Origin: Allochromatium humboldtianum
GTDB lineage: Bacteria; Pseudomonadota; Gammaproteobacteria; Chromatiales; Chromatiaceae
Length of the DNA: 64,000 bases
Direction of reading: 5' to 3'
NCBI RefSeq assembly: GCF_013385175.1
Contig: NZ_JABZEO010000006.1
Coordinates: forward strand, 124,001-188,000
Shown here: positions 35,641 through 44,580 of the stretch, piece by piece
Numbering within the stretch: the stretch's first letter is position 1
How the letters are laid out: every line of letters starts with the position of its first letter
Translations under genes and position numbers: made by a program
Notes under the pieces: generated by a model
What the model was told of the DNA's origin: nothing
Seen by the model: only the letters and a program-made list of their open reading frames with translations
Database searches by the model: none

Positions 35641-38187
35641 TTATTCCTTCGCGCCCGAGCACGCCGGTGCATCGAGCCGATCCGGCCCACCGCCCTGGAG
35701 ATGACGCTCCCAAAGGCGCCGATAGAGCTCCTCGAGCCGGCGGGCGAAGCGCTCGCCGTCGAAGAAGGGCGCGCGCGTCCTGGCCTCGCTCAAGCGTGTC
35801 CGCAGTTCCTGGAGCCGCGCCGGATGGGTGGCCAGATCGAGCGCCAGCGCCTGATAGCGGTCGAGATCCGTGGCGATCAGTTCGCTCAGACCACTGGCCG
35901 CAAGCAGACTGGAGGCCACGCGCGCCGCGAAGGTCTCGCCCTGACAGGTCACGAGCGGCACGCCCATCCAGAGCGCGTCCGAGGCCGTGGTGTGGGCATT
36001 GACCGGCAGCGTATCGAGCATGAGATCGGCCAGCGGCAGACGCGCCAGATGCTCGGACTGAGGACGCTTGGGCGCGAAGATCAGCCGATCGGCGGCCAGA
36101 CCGCGCCGCTCGGCCTCGTGCCTCAGATTGCGCCGGATGGCCTCGGTGCGCGCATAGAGCCAGAGCACCGAGCCGGGGACGGCGTGGAGCAGCCGGCACC
36201 AGCGCTCGAAGACCGCGGGCGTGATCTTGTAGGGATCGTTGAAACAGGCGAAGACGAAGGCGTCCTCGGGCAGCCCGGCCTGGGTGCGCGTGGGCCGTGC
36301 GCCGACCTGACGCCGGTCGTCGACCGGGGCATAGGCGTCGGGCAGATAAGCGATGGCTTCGTCATAGGCCGCGACGGACTCGGGCGGAACCACGATCGGG
36401 TCGGCGATCAGATAGTCGATGAAGTCGCTTCCCAGCCCGCCCGGAAAGCCGAGCCAGCTCGCTTGGATCGGACTCGGGCGCTGGGCCAGGATTTCCAGGC
36501 GCGCATTGCGGGTATAGCCCTTGAGGTCGACGAGGATATCGATGCCGTCCTCGCGGATGCGTCGCGCCGCTGCCTCGTGGGTCAGCTCACGGATGTCGAC
36601 GAAGTGCTCGATGGCCGCACGCAGACGCCGACGCATGGGACCGCCATCGTCGTGGCCGGTGGAATAGGCGAAGATCTCGAACTGCTGGCGATCATGACGC
36701 TCGAAGAGCGCGGCAGTGAGATAGGCGGTGGCGTGCTCCTGGAGGTCGTCGGAGAGATAGCCGATGCGCAGACGCGCCCCGGCCGGCTTGGGCGGAGTCG
36801 GCGGCAACGCCTGGGCGCGCGTCGACCAGGGCGCATATTCGGCGGCCTGCTGGCGCGCGATGCGCTGCTGATCGAGGGCCGTGAGTCCGGGGATGGCGAG
36901 CGCGGCGAATGGCCGGATGACAGCCTGATCGGATGTACGGACCCGTTCGACCAGGGTCGCGCAACGTTCGTCGAACCGGCGCCAGTCGCAGACATGCAAC
37001 TGGTTGCGGATCAGCTCGGCGAGCAGTCGCGACGGCTGGAGTTCCACAGACTCATGGGCGCGCGCGAGGATATCGACGGCATCCTCGAAACGCCCCAGAT
37101 CCGACAGCCAACCGGCCAGCATCAGGGTGCGCTCGGGGTCGGTCGCCTTGGATTTGACGGTTTCGGCGGCGAACGCCAGCGGTCCGTTCCGGTCCTCGGC
37201 CGGCTCGGTCTCAGGCCGGTCGCGTTCGAGCAGCTTGTAGGCGGCTTGCAGCAGCGAATAGCCGGCGATCAGGAGTTCGGGGTCGAGCCGCAGCGACTGG
37301 AGCGCGTATTGGAAGGACGCCTCCAACTGATTGCAGCGCAGCGCGGCATCGGCGGCATTGTTCCAGGTCTCGGCGCGCAGTGGATTCAGGCACAGGGATT
37401 GTTCGATGGCCCGTTGCGCACCCTCGGCATCGCCGAGCCGTGAGCAGGCCACGCCCAGATGGTCCCAGAGCTCGGCGCGGCCGGGGATGAGTTCGGCGGC
37501 ACGCGCGAGCGACCGGCGCGCCGTCTCGAAGTCGCGCTGCGCCATGGCGGCCAGACCACGCAGATGATGAGCCTCCCCCCAGGAGGGCTGCTCGGCGAGC
37601 GCGCGCTCCAGCTCGGTGAGCAGCGGCTCGAAGCGGCCGGACTGGTAGAGCTGGATCAGACGGGCGAAGGCTTCCTGGAGCCGGGCCTGCACGGCCGATC
37701 CGGTCGGCAGGTTCAGGGGTGCATCAGGCGGCTCGGCGCCGATTTGGGCCGGTGCTGGACGCGATTCGGCTTCATGCTCCTCGGGCGTGGGCGCGTCGAT
37801 CCAGGCGCGCCAGCGCGCCAGGGTCTCGGGCGGCAGGCCCAGCGACTCGGCCTCGGCCAGCCGCTGTTCGGCCTCGGGATGGCGTCCGGCACGGACCAGA
37901 CTGTAGATCCAGGCGCCGCGTAACACGGCTGAGTTTGGCCATTGCATCGTCGCGCGCGCAAACAGCGCGATCGAACTCAGCCCGCAACCGGCGTCGATCA
38001 GGGCCACGCCCAGGTTGTAGGCAGCCAGGATGCGCTGTGGCCGCTCGCGCAGGGCTCGCGCATAATCGGCGATAGCGCGTTCCAGGTCGCCCTGCAGGTG
38101 GGCGTCGAGTCCGGCGGCGAGCGGATCGGCCGGTTTCGTGGCGGCTGGAGCGGACTGGGACGACCAGGAGACCGAGTAATTGATCAA
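35641..38187 (-). CDS. TPR-containing O-linked GlcNAc-transferase-like protein (GT41, SPINDLY family)
   Basis: 848 residues. N-terminal TPR array (about 25-330), then a GT41 catalytic region: LRIGYLSDDLQEHATAYLTA, DILVDLKGYTRNARLEILAQ, RPSPIQASWLGFPGGLGS, FNDPYKITPAVFERWCRLL and DTLPVNAHTTASDALWMGVP. GT41 enzymes transfer GlcNAc or fucose to Ser/Thr of proteins; bacterial members often glycosylate secreted or flagellar proteins. The start is a TTG (AGG 7 nt upstream) and is the least sure part. It is divergent from the PIG-L deacetylase gene and upstream of the GNAT gene. Confidence 0.88.
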   Translation of the reverse strand: MINYSVSWSSQSAPAATKPADPLAAGLDAHLQGDLERAIADYARALRERPQRILAAYNLGVALIDAGCGLSSIALFARATMQWPNSAVLRGAWIYSLVRAGRHPEAEQRLAEAESLGLPPETLARWRAWIDAPTPEEHEAESRPAPAQIGAEPPDAPLNLPTGSAVQARLQEAFARLIQLYQSGRFEPLLTELERALAEQPSWGEAHHLRGLAAMAQRDFETARRSLARAAELIPGRAELWDHLGVACSRLGDAEGAQRAIEQSLCLNPLRAETWNNAADAALRCNQLEASFQYALQSLRLDPELLIAGYSLLQAAYKLLERDRPETEPAEDRNGPLAFAAETVKSKATDPERTLMLAGWLSDLGRFEDAVDILARAHESVELQPSRLLAELIRNQLHVCDWRRFDERCATLVERVRTSDQAVIRPFAALAIPGLTALDQQRIARQQAAEYAPWSTRAQALPPTPPKPAGARLRIGYLSDDLQEHATAYLTAALFERHDRQQFEIFAYSTGHDDGGPMRRRLRAAIEHFVDIRELTHEAAARRIREDGIDILVDLKGYTRNARLEILAQRPSPIQASWLGFPGGLGSDFIDYLIADPIVVPPESVAAYDEAIAYLPDAYAPVDDRRQVGARPTRTQAGLPEDAFVFACFNDPYKITPAVFERWCRLLHAVPGSVLWLYARTEAIRRNLRHEAERRGLAADRLIFAPKRPQSEHLARLPLADLMLDTLPVNAHTTASDALWMGVPLVTCQGETFAARVASSLLAASGLSELIATDLDRYQALALDLATHPARLQELRTRLSEARTRAPFFDGERFARRLEELYRRLWERHLQGGGPDRLDAPACSGAKE

Positions 38188-38201
38188 GACGATACCTGAC
38201 T

Positions 38202-39071
38202 GTGAGCTTGGCTGAACACGAATTCGTTCCCTATCACGCCGAGCACTGTCTGGCGCACGGGCGCGTGCTGGTGCTGGCGCCGCATCCCGACGACGAGGTC
38301 TTCGGCTGCGGGGGCGCCATTATGCGTCATCTCGCGGCGGGAGACCCAGTGCGGGTCATCGTCGTCACGGATGGCGCCCTGGGTGTGGGGCCGGATCAGC
38401 CCGATCCGATCCGGACACGTCGGGACGAGACCCGGCGTGCGGCGGCGGTGCTCGGCCATGTCGACCCGGTGTTCTGGGGCTGGCCGGATCGGGGGCTGAA
38501 CTATGGCGAGGCGCTGATCGGGCAGATCCTGGACGCGATCGCCCACTGGTCGGCGGATCTGGTCTATGCGCCGTCCTGGTGGGAGATCCACCCGGATCAT
38601 CTGACGCTGGCGCTGGCGAGCGCCGAGGCGGTGCGGCGCTGTGAGCGTCCGATCCGGCTCGCCTTCTACGAGGTCGGCTCGCCGCTGTGGCCGAATCGCT
38701 TGCTCGACATCACGGATCTGGCCGAGCGCAAGCGCACCGCCATGGCCTGTTTCACGACCCAGATGGCTCAGCAGGACTACGACCGCCATGTCGCCGGACT
38801 GAACAGCTTTCGCACCTATACCCTCCCGCCCGAGATCCGCGCCGCCGAGGCCTTCCGGCTCCTGAGTCGCGATGAACTGCGCGCGCCGCCCTGGGACCGG
38901 ATGCGCCCCGACGCCGAGTGTTCGCTGAAGGATCTGGCCGAGTCGCTGCGCCGGCCATGCGGAGACTTCGAGGACCGACTCTCCGCCATCGAACGTTCGA
39001 CCTCCTGGCGGATCACCGCCCCGCTACGCTGGCTGGTCCAACGCCTACGTCAACGAAAGATGTCGCGATAG
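38202..39071 (+). CDS. PIG-L family deacetylase
   Basis: 289 residues, GTG start. Zinc site HPDDEVFGCGG near residues 27-37 (APHPDDE), downstream His pair in WWEIHPDHLTLA. LmbE/PIG-L enzymes de-N-acetylate GlcNAc-containing lipids or small thiols. The C-terminal residues (SLKDLAESLRRPCGD...RSTSWRITAPLRWL) are a short tail like those on GT/methyltransferase proteins of O-antigen clusters. Divergent from the OGT gene with 14 bp between starts; the 3' end overlaps the convergent BPSS1780-like gene by 22 bp. Confidence 0.88.
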   Translation: MSLAEHEFVPYHAEHCLAHGRVLVLAPHPDDEVFGCGGAIMRHLAAGDPVRVIVVTDGALGVGPDQPDPIRTRRDETRRAAAVLGHVDPVFWGWPDRGLNYGEALIGQILDAIAHWSADLVYAPSWWEIHPDHLTLALASAEAVRRCERPIRLAFYEVGSPLWPNRLLDITDLAERKRTAMACFTTQMAQQDYDRHVAGLNSFRTYTLPPEIRAAEAFRLLSRDELRAPPWDRMRPDAECSLKDLAESLRRPCGDFEDRLSAIERSTSWRITAPLRWLVQRLRQRKMSR

Positions 39072-40108
39072 GCGGTATAGACCGCGATGGTCAGCACGGG
39101 CAAGAGCACGAGCCAGCCCAACAAGAAGGGGATCGCGCCGACGAAGAGCAGGACGAATGCGATCAGCCCGAAGACCAGGAACGGCAGGATGTTCCTCAGA
39201 CAGCCCATGAAGCTGAGCTTGAAGGCCTGCATGACGGGCACGGCGTCCAGGGCCACGAGCGCCGGGGCGAAGAACATGGCCATGGCCAGCGGGATACCGA
39301 GCAGCAGCGCGATCAGGACCGGCAGCATGAACTGCGGACCGGCGGCCATGGCCTCGAATTGCTCGGGTGTCATGGTCGTACCTGGCGCCATCTCGGGGAC
39401 CATCATGCCCGAGCCGCCGACCATGACGATGAACAGCAGACCGATCACCAACCCGATGAGCAGCGCCAGTCCCAGATAGACGACACCGACGAGCGCCAGC
39501 GGACCCGGTCGCACCGAGAATCCGGCGAAGAGCTGACCGACGCCGAATCCCTCGCCGCGATCCTGAGCCTGGGCGCCGAGCATGAGTCCGGCGGTGAACA
39601 TCGGACCGAGAACGGTCGTCGCCAGTCCGCCGATCAGCGGCACCAGACTGACCACGATGACAATCAGATAGAACAGCAGCAGGGCGCCGATCCAGGCCCA
39701 GGGCGCCTGCTTGAACAGCCCCCAGGCGTCCTGGATCCAGCCCCAGCCACGACCGGCCTCGACGGCGTTCGGCTCGCCGAGTCGATCCGAGGCGGCGCCG
39801 AGATCGATCGGTGACGACGCCCTGGAGTCCGATGCCGCCGGCTTGGCCAGCGACGGCCCGGAGGTGCCCGACGGCGCCTGTGCCTCGATATCGACCTCCA
39901 GCCCCACCGAGGCCAGCTCGTTCCGATAACGCTCGGCCTTGGCGGCGCTAAGGTCATGTTTGATGACCCGTCCGCTGCCGTTCATTACCAGTTCTCGAGC
40001 TTCCTCTTCGGTCATGTTGAACTTGCGCGCGAGCTGCTCCATGACCTCGTGATGACTGTGACCCAGCGACAACCGTCCCGAATAGACGATGCGATAGCGA
40101 GTGTCCAT
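39050..40108 (-). CDS. BPSS1780-like membrane protein
   Basis: 352 residues. The N-terminal 80 are soluble and resemble a short regulatory fold (YRIVYSGRLSLGHSHHEVME, NMTEEEARELVMNG), followed by a low-complexity linker. The C-terminal 230 have about six helices with WIQDAWGLFKQAPWAWIG and CLRNILPFLVFGLIAF, typical of BPSS1780-family membrane proteins of unknown role. Convergent with PIG-L (22-bp overlap) and downstream of the SEC-C gene. Confidence 0.75.
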   Translation of the reverse strand: MDTRYRIVYSGRLSLGHSHHEVMEQLARKFNMTEEEARELVMNGSGRVIKHDLSAAKAERYRNELASVGLEVDIEAQAPSGTSGPSLAKPAASDSRASSPIDLGAASDRLGEPNAVEAGRGWGWIQDAWGLFKQAPWAWIGALLLFYLIVIVVSLVPLIGGLATTVLGPMFTAGLMLGAQAQDRGEGFGVGQLFAGFSVRPGPLALVGVVYLGLALLIGLVIGLLFIVMVGGSGMMVPEMAPGTTMTPEQFEAMAAGPQFMLPVLIALLLGIPLAMAMFFAPALVALDAVPVMQAFKLSFMGCLRNILPFLVFGLIAFVLLFVGAIPFLLGWLVLLPVLTIAVYTAYRDIFR

Positions 40109-40139
40109 CTGTATACCTCCAATGGTTGCGTTGCGATCG

Positions 40140-42128
40140 TTAGACCAGACAGCGTTTCAACCAGTCCAGCACGCCCGGCTCGGCGGCCCAGACGTCGCGC
40201 ATGGCCTCGCGATACAGCCAGGCCTGATCCTCGCCGCCGAGGGTGACGCCGAGCGGATCGAGGCGCGGCTGTTTGATGCGTTTGCGCGTCAGATAGCGCG
40301 GGATGCGCGGCAGGCGGCGCATGGCGGTCTGGAGCACGGTGCGCGCCCGTTCCTCGCGTCCGAGCCGATAGAGCGCCAGCACCTCGCCATAGGCCAGGTC
40401 GGCGAGCAGGTCGTCCGGGAAGCGCCGCGCCAGGGCCAGGGCACGCTCGTCCTCGCCGTCGCGCAGATAGAGGTTCATCAGCTCGGCGCGTGCGCCATGG
40501 TTGTCCTGAGGGTTGAGGCGCAGCAGGGTTTCGAGCGTGCGCCGCGCCTCCTCGGCCTGTCCCTCCTGGGACTGGGCCAGATAGCGCCGGAACAGCAGAC
40601 GCAGTGCCGGACGGTTGGCCTCGATCGACCAGGGCAGTTGTCGGCCCGCGTCCGGCGGCAGCACCTGTTGCAGGATCGACCAGGCGCGGTCGAGCACGGG
40701 CGTGAGCAGAGCATGGGCGATCCAGGGCAGTGCGCTCTCGGGATGGACATAGAGCGCCGTGGCCAGATCGTCGAGCACGTCCAGGCTGTCGGCCAACTCG
40801 GGATGACCGAGCAGATGGTCCAGCCAGCCCGGCTCGGACCAGACGTCGAGTTCTTCGGCCAGGGTCAGATGGATCGAGCGCGGCTTGCCGCCGGGATAGA
40901 GCCGGCGCCAGAGATCCTCGGACGCCCGAACCTCGGACGGCGCGCGCAAACCGACCGGGCGGCCGGTATCGCTCCAGGCATCGGGCAGGGCCTCGGCGTC
41001 GTCGGTCTCACTGGCCGGGGGCGTGCGTGCCTCCAATCCCTCGAAAAGCTCGAACTGCGTGTGTGTGCTGCGCGGCTGTGTCGGCGTTCGGGCGCGCGGC
41101 GGGCGACGCTTGACCAGACCATAATCAGGCAGCGGACGGGCCATGGCGACCGCGACCCAGTCGTGCAGATCCACCAGCGCCGGGTCGAGCACGTCGGCCT
41201 GGGTGTTGACCATGGCTTCCTGCGGATCGACCACGACCTGTTTGAGAAACTCCAGGAAGCTCTCGGACTCGACACCCAGACGTTTGAAGCGATGAAGCCA
41301 GAAGCGCGCCCGCTCGCGCGCCAGATCGTCCTTGTGCTGAGCGACCAGCAGGGTGATTTCGAGCAGGGCCGTGCCCGGACTGTCGGGGTCGCTGCGCTGG
41401 GCGGCGGTGAAGGCCATCTGGGCCAGATCGTAGTCGCCGGCGTCGATGTTCATGGTGCCGAGTCGCTGCCAGGCCGCCGACTGGAGCGCACGACCGCCTT
41501 CCTCGCAGACGCGCTGGAGCAGCGTGAGCTTCTTGCGCCAGTGGTCGAGCCGGTCATAGGCGTCGCAGAGCAGATCCAGCGCCGGCTCGTAGCGACCATC
41601 GAGCGCATCGAGCGCTCCGGCGAACAGCGGTTCCAGCAGGGTCACTACCCGTCCGGGCCGATCCTCGTCGAGCCAGCGGTCGGCGATGCGTGCCAGCAGC
41701 GGTTCTGGGATGGCGCCGCTGGCCAGGGCCGCGCGCACCCCATCCTCCGACAGCAGCTCGATGACGATGTCCCAGACCAGCTCGGTCGAGAGGTGCGGCA
41801 GTTCGTCGAGGTTGCCGCAACATTCACCGTAGGCAAAGCCGGAGCCGCAGAGACAGGGCTCTTCGGGTTCAGGCTGCGGCAGCGGACGCGGCTGGAAGGC
41901 GTTGGATGGCAGCGGCGTGGCGTTCCAGATCAGGGTAGCGAGCATCCGCGTCAGCCGCACGATCTCGCCGGGGTCGAGACTGGAATCCCACAGACCCAGG
42001 GTCGCGGGGATATAGTCGTCGGCCCAGTCGATATAATCGCGCGGATCGGGATACTCCAGGATGTGCCGAACCGACTCCACGATGACTTGTTCGAACCGTT
42101 CCGCGTCAGCGGCATCGTGCTGGATCAT
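40140..42128 (-). CDS. SEC-C zinc-motif protein with TPR-like repeats
   Basis: 662 residues from ATG 42128 (GAGGAG 6 nt upstream). A SecA C-terminal-type zinc motif PCLCGSGFAYGECCG places Cys92, Cys94, Cys103 and Cys104 near the N-terminus; the rest is helical with TPR-like repeats (RRTLETLLRLNPQDNHGARA, ALYRLGREERARTVLQTAMR). SEC-C motifs bind zinc and often mediate contact with SecB, ribosome or nucleic acid. The function of this large form is unknown. The gene is followed by the BPSS1780-like gene after 31 bp. Confidence 0.75.
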   Translation of the reverse strand: MIQHDAADAERFEQVIVESVRHILEYPDPRDYIDWADDYIPATLGLWDSSLDPGEIVRLTRMLATLIWNATPLPSNAFQPRPLPQPEPEEPCLCGSGFAYGECCGNLDELPHLSTELVWDIVIELLSEDGVRAALASGAIPEPLLARIADRWLDEDRPGRVVTLLEPLFAGALDALDGRYEPALDLLCDAYDRLDHWRKKLTLLQRVCEEGGRALQSAAWQRLGTMNIDAGDYDLAQMAFTAAQRSDPDSPGTALLEITLLVAQHKDDLARERARFWLHRFKRLGVESESFLEFLKQVVVDPQEAMVNTQADVLDPALVDLHDWVAVAMARPLPDYGLVKRRPPRARTPTQPRSTHTQFELFEGLEARTPPASETDDAEALPDAWSDTGRPVGLRAPSEVRASEDLWRRLYPGGKPRSIHLTLAEELDVWSEPGWLDHLLGHPELADSLDVLDDLATALYVHPESALPWIAHALLTPVLDRAWSILQQVLPPDAGRQLPWSIEANRPALRLLFRRYLAQSQEGQAEEARRTLETLLRLNPQDNHGARAELMNLYLRDGEDERALALARRFPDDLLADLAYGEVLALYRLGREERARTVLQTAMRRLPRIPRYLTRKRIKQPRLDPLGVTLGGEDQAWLYREAMRDVWAAEPGVLDWLKRCLV

Positions 42129-42352
42129 GACACACTCCTCCACACAGCAGTGAGGCGGTCATTCTAAACCGCCCGCCGCCCAAGTAGACATATTTTGGAC
42201 GGCGGCCCGGATCAGGCCCTTATCCCGCTCACCAACGACGACCGGCTCATCTTGGCCCCATCCCCTGGCGGGAGAGGGTGAGAAGGAGCCGTAATGGCTC
42301 AGTCGCTTTTGAACCGTTATCAAGTCTGTACAGCGAGCCTATACCGTTGGCT

Positions 42353-42814
42353 TCAAGACGAGGTATGCAGGATCTCGCCCGCCTCGTCCTCGACCGTCAC
42401 CCGCATCGGGATGCCCTGACGGATGCTGGCCGAGACCACGCAGAAGTCCTCGAACAGATCCTTGCAGCGGGCGAAACGCGCCGACTGCGTGACCGCCTCG
42501 CTGACGATCAGCCGGATCTCCATCGAGCCGATGCGCAGCCGCTTGCGCTCGTTGCGGACCATGATGCAGGTGGCCTCGGCGCGCAGACAGTTCTCGGGCG
42601 GTTCCTCCTTGAAGACGCAGTAGAGCAGGCTGGCGCTCAGGCAGTTGGCGGCGGCAGCAGCGAGCATGCGCGAGGCGTTCGGCCCCTGCTGCTCGCCGAG
42701 CGGCGGCGGTTCGTCCATCAGGACGTCCGGCGCGCGCTTCCAGTCGAAGGCGACGTTGATCAGGAAACCTTCCTGCTGCTGGAGATGGATGGTGAAACGG
42801 CCTTCCTCGGACAT
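42353..42814 (-). CDS. OsmC family protein
   Basis: 153-residue OsmC/Ohr-fold protein. The two family cysteines are present as Cys58 (ANCLS) and Cys125 (FEDFCVVSASIRQG), in positions used for organic hydroperoxide reduction. Subgroup is the general OsmC type rather than clear Ohr. It follows the PfpI gene by 24 bp on the same strand, suggesting a small stress operon. Confidence 0.85.
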   Translation of the reverse strand: MSEEGRFTIHLQQQEGFLINVAFDWKRAPDVLMDEPPPLGEQQGPNASRMLAAAAANCLSASLLYCVFKEEPPENCLRAEATCIMVRNERKRLRIGSMEIRLIVSEAVTQSARFARCKDLFEDFCVVSASIRQGIPMRVTVEDEAGEILHTSS

Positions 42815-42838
42815 GAGGGGTTCCTCGACGGTCGGGGT

Positions 42839-43426
42839 TCAGGGTTCGATGCGGCTGCCCAGGACTTCCAGGAACTTGCGCATCCATTCCGGATGGGCGG
42901 GCCAGGCCGGAGCCGTCACCAGCTTGCCGTCGACATAGGCGTTGGAGACGGTCTCGTTGACCTCGCACCAGGTGCCGCCGGCCCGTTCCAACTCGGGCCG
43001 CACGGCCGGATAGGCGGTGCACTGGCGACCGTCGAGCACGCCAGCAGCGGCCAGGATCTGCTGACCATGACAGACCGAGGCGATCGGCTTGTCGCCGGCG
43101 GCGAAGTGACGCACGATCTCGATGACGCGCGGATTGAGCCGCAGATATTCGGGTGCGCGCCCGCCGGGGATCACCAGGGCGTCGTACTTGGCCGGATCGA
43201 CGGTGGCGAAGTCGGCGTTGATGGCGAAGTTGTGGCCGGGCTTTTCACTGTAGGTCTGGTCGCCCTCGAAGTCATGGATGGCGGTGCGCACGCGCTCGCC
43301 CGGCTGCTTGCCCGGACAGACCGCATGGACCTGATGCCCGACCATCTGTAGCATCTGGAACGGCACCATCGCCTCGTAGTCCTCGACATAGTCCCCGACC
43401 AGCATCAGTATCTTTTTGATCGCCAT
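42839..43426 (-). CDS. DJ-1/PfpI family protein
   Basis: 195 residues from ATG 43426 (GGAGGA upstream). Flavodoxin-like DJ-1/PfpI fold with the nucleophile Cys119 in the elbow ASVCHG, conserved Glu18 region (VEDYEAM) and [10 protein letters not shown]. PfpI-type members are described as proteases, deglycases or glyoxalases; the exact activity cannot be told. In a pair with OsmC; divergent from pyrD. Confidence 0.88.
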   Translation of the reverse strand: MAIKKILMLVGDYVEDYEAMVPFQMLQMVGHQVHAVCPGKQPGERVRTAIHDFEGDQTYSEKPGHNFAINADFATVDPAKYDALVIPGGRAPEYLRLNPRVIEIVRHFAAGDKPIASVCHGQQILAAAGVLDGRQCTAYPAVRPELERAGGTWCEVNETVSNAYVDGKLVTAPAWPAHPEWMRKFLEVLGSRIEP

Positions 43427-43545
43427 GAGCGCTGTCCTCCTCCGGATCGCCGCGATTGGAAAGTTCAAACTATAGCATTGAGGATCGTCGCGACGCGCGT
43501 TCGCCATCGATCCAGACCAGCCTCGACACAGGAGCCTTCAGACCC

Positions 43546-44574
43546 ATGTTCGTCACCCCGCCCTGGCCGCTCGCCCGCGCCGCGCTGTTCAAACTCGATC
43601 CGGAGCAGGCCCACAATCTCACGCTCGGACTGCTCGCACGCTGGTCGGCACTCTTCGACGGGCGGCTCGGCGTGACGGACATCGCGCGGCGTCCGGCGCT
43701 GTCGCGCGATGTCATGGGTCTGCATTTCCCCAACCCCATCGGTCTGGCCGCCGGGCTGGACAAGCAGGGCGAGGCGGTGCCGGCCTGGCAGGCGCTCGGT
43801 TTCGGCTTCGTCGAGGTCGGGACCGTGACCGCCCTGCCCCAGCCCGGCAATCCGCGACCGCGTCTGTTCCGCCTCGCGGCCGACGAGGCGCTGATCAATC
43901 GCATGGGGTTCAACAACGGCGGGGCTGAGGCGATGGCGCGGCGGCTCCAGCACCTGCGCGCGCGCGGACTGCCCGAGATCCCGCTCGGGGTGAATCTGGG
44001 CAAATCCAAGGTCACACCGGCGGAACGGGCGGCTGATGACTATCGGCAAAGCTTCGAGCGCTTGGGCGAGCTGGCCGACTATGTGGTGGTCAACATCTCC
44101 AGTCCGAACACGCCGGGGTTGCGCGATCTGCAACGGGTCGACGAGGTCGCACGCATCCTGGAGGCGATCCAGGGGCCGAATCAGCGCCTCAGTCGTCCGC
44201 GTCCGCTGCTGGTCAAGCTGGCGCCGGATCTGGCCGATGACGAGGCCATCGAGTGTGCGCGAGCGGCGCTCGAAGCCGGGGCGACCGGATTGATTTTGAC
44301 AAACACGACGATTCGCTTCGAGGGTCTCAGGAGTTCGACCGAGGGAATGAGCGGCGGACTCTCGGGCCGACCGCTGCTGTCGCGTTCGACCGAGCTGCTG
44401 GGCAAGGTGCGTGCGGCGCTCGGTCCCGAGCCGGTCATCATTGGCGTCGGCGGTATCCTCGACCCCGAGGGCGCGCGTGCCAAGCTCGCGGCGGGCGCCG
44501 ATCTGATCCAGGTCTATACCGGACTCATCTATCGCGGCCCCGGCTTCGTGCGCGAACTGCTGCGCGGACTCTGA
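43546..44574 (+). CDS. pyrD: Dihydroorotate dehydrogenase (quinone), class 2
   Basis: Oxidises dihydroorotate to orotate in pyrimidine synthesis, feeding electrons to the quinone pool at the inner membrane. 342 residues from ATG 43546 (AGGAG 10 nt upstream); the open frame begins earlier without support. Motifs: N-terminal amphipathic helix for membrane contact, PIGLAAGLDKQGEA, EVGTVTALPQPGNPRPRLFR, NRMGFNNGG and catalytic-serine motif NISSPNTPGLRDL (about 183-195), confirming class 2. Six bp before the asparagine synthase gene. Confidence 0.96.
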   Translation: MFVTPPWPLARAALFKLDPEQAHNLTLGLLARWSALFDGRLGVTDIARRPALSRDVMGLHFPNPIGLAAGLDKQGEAVPAWQALGFGFVEVGTVTALPQPGNPRPRLFRLAADEALINRMGFNNGGAEAMARRLQHLRARGLPEIPLGVNLGKSKVTPAERAADDYRQSFERLGELADYVVVNISSPNTPGLRDLQRVDEVARILEAIQGPNQRLSRPRPLLVKLAPDLADDEAIECARAALEAGATGLILTNTTIRFEGLRSSTEGMSGGLSGRPLLSRSTELLGKVRAALGPEPVIIGVGGILDPEGARAKLAAGADLIQVYTGLIYRGPGFVRELLRGL

Positions 44575-44580
44575 ACGGCC

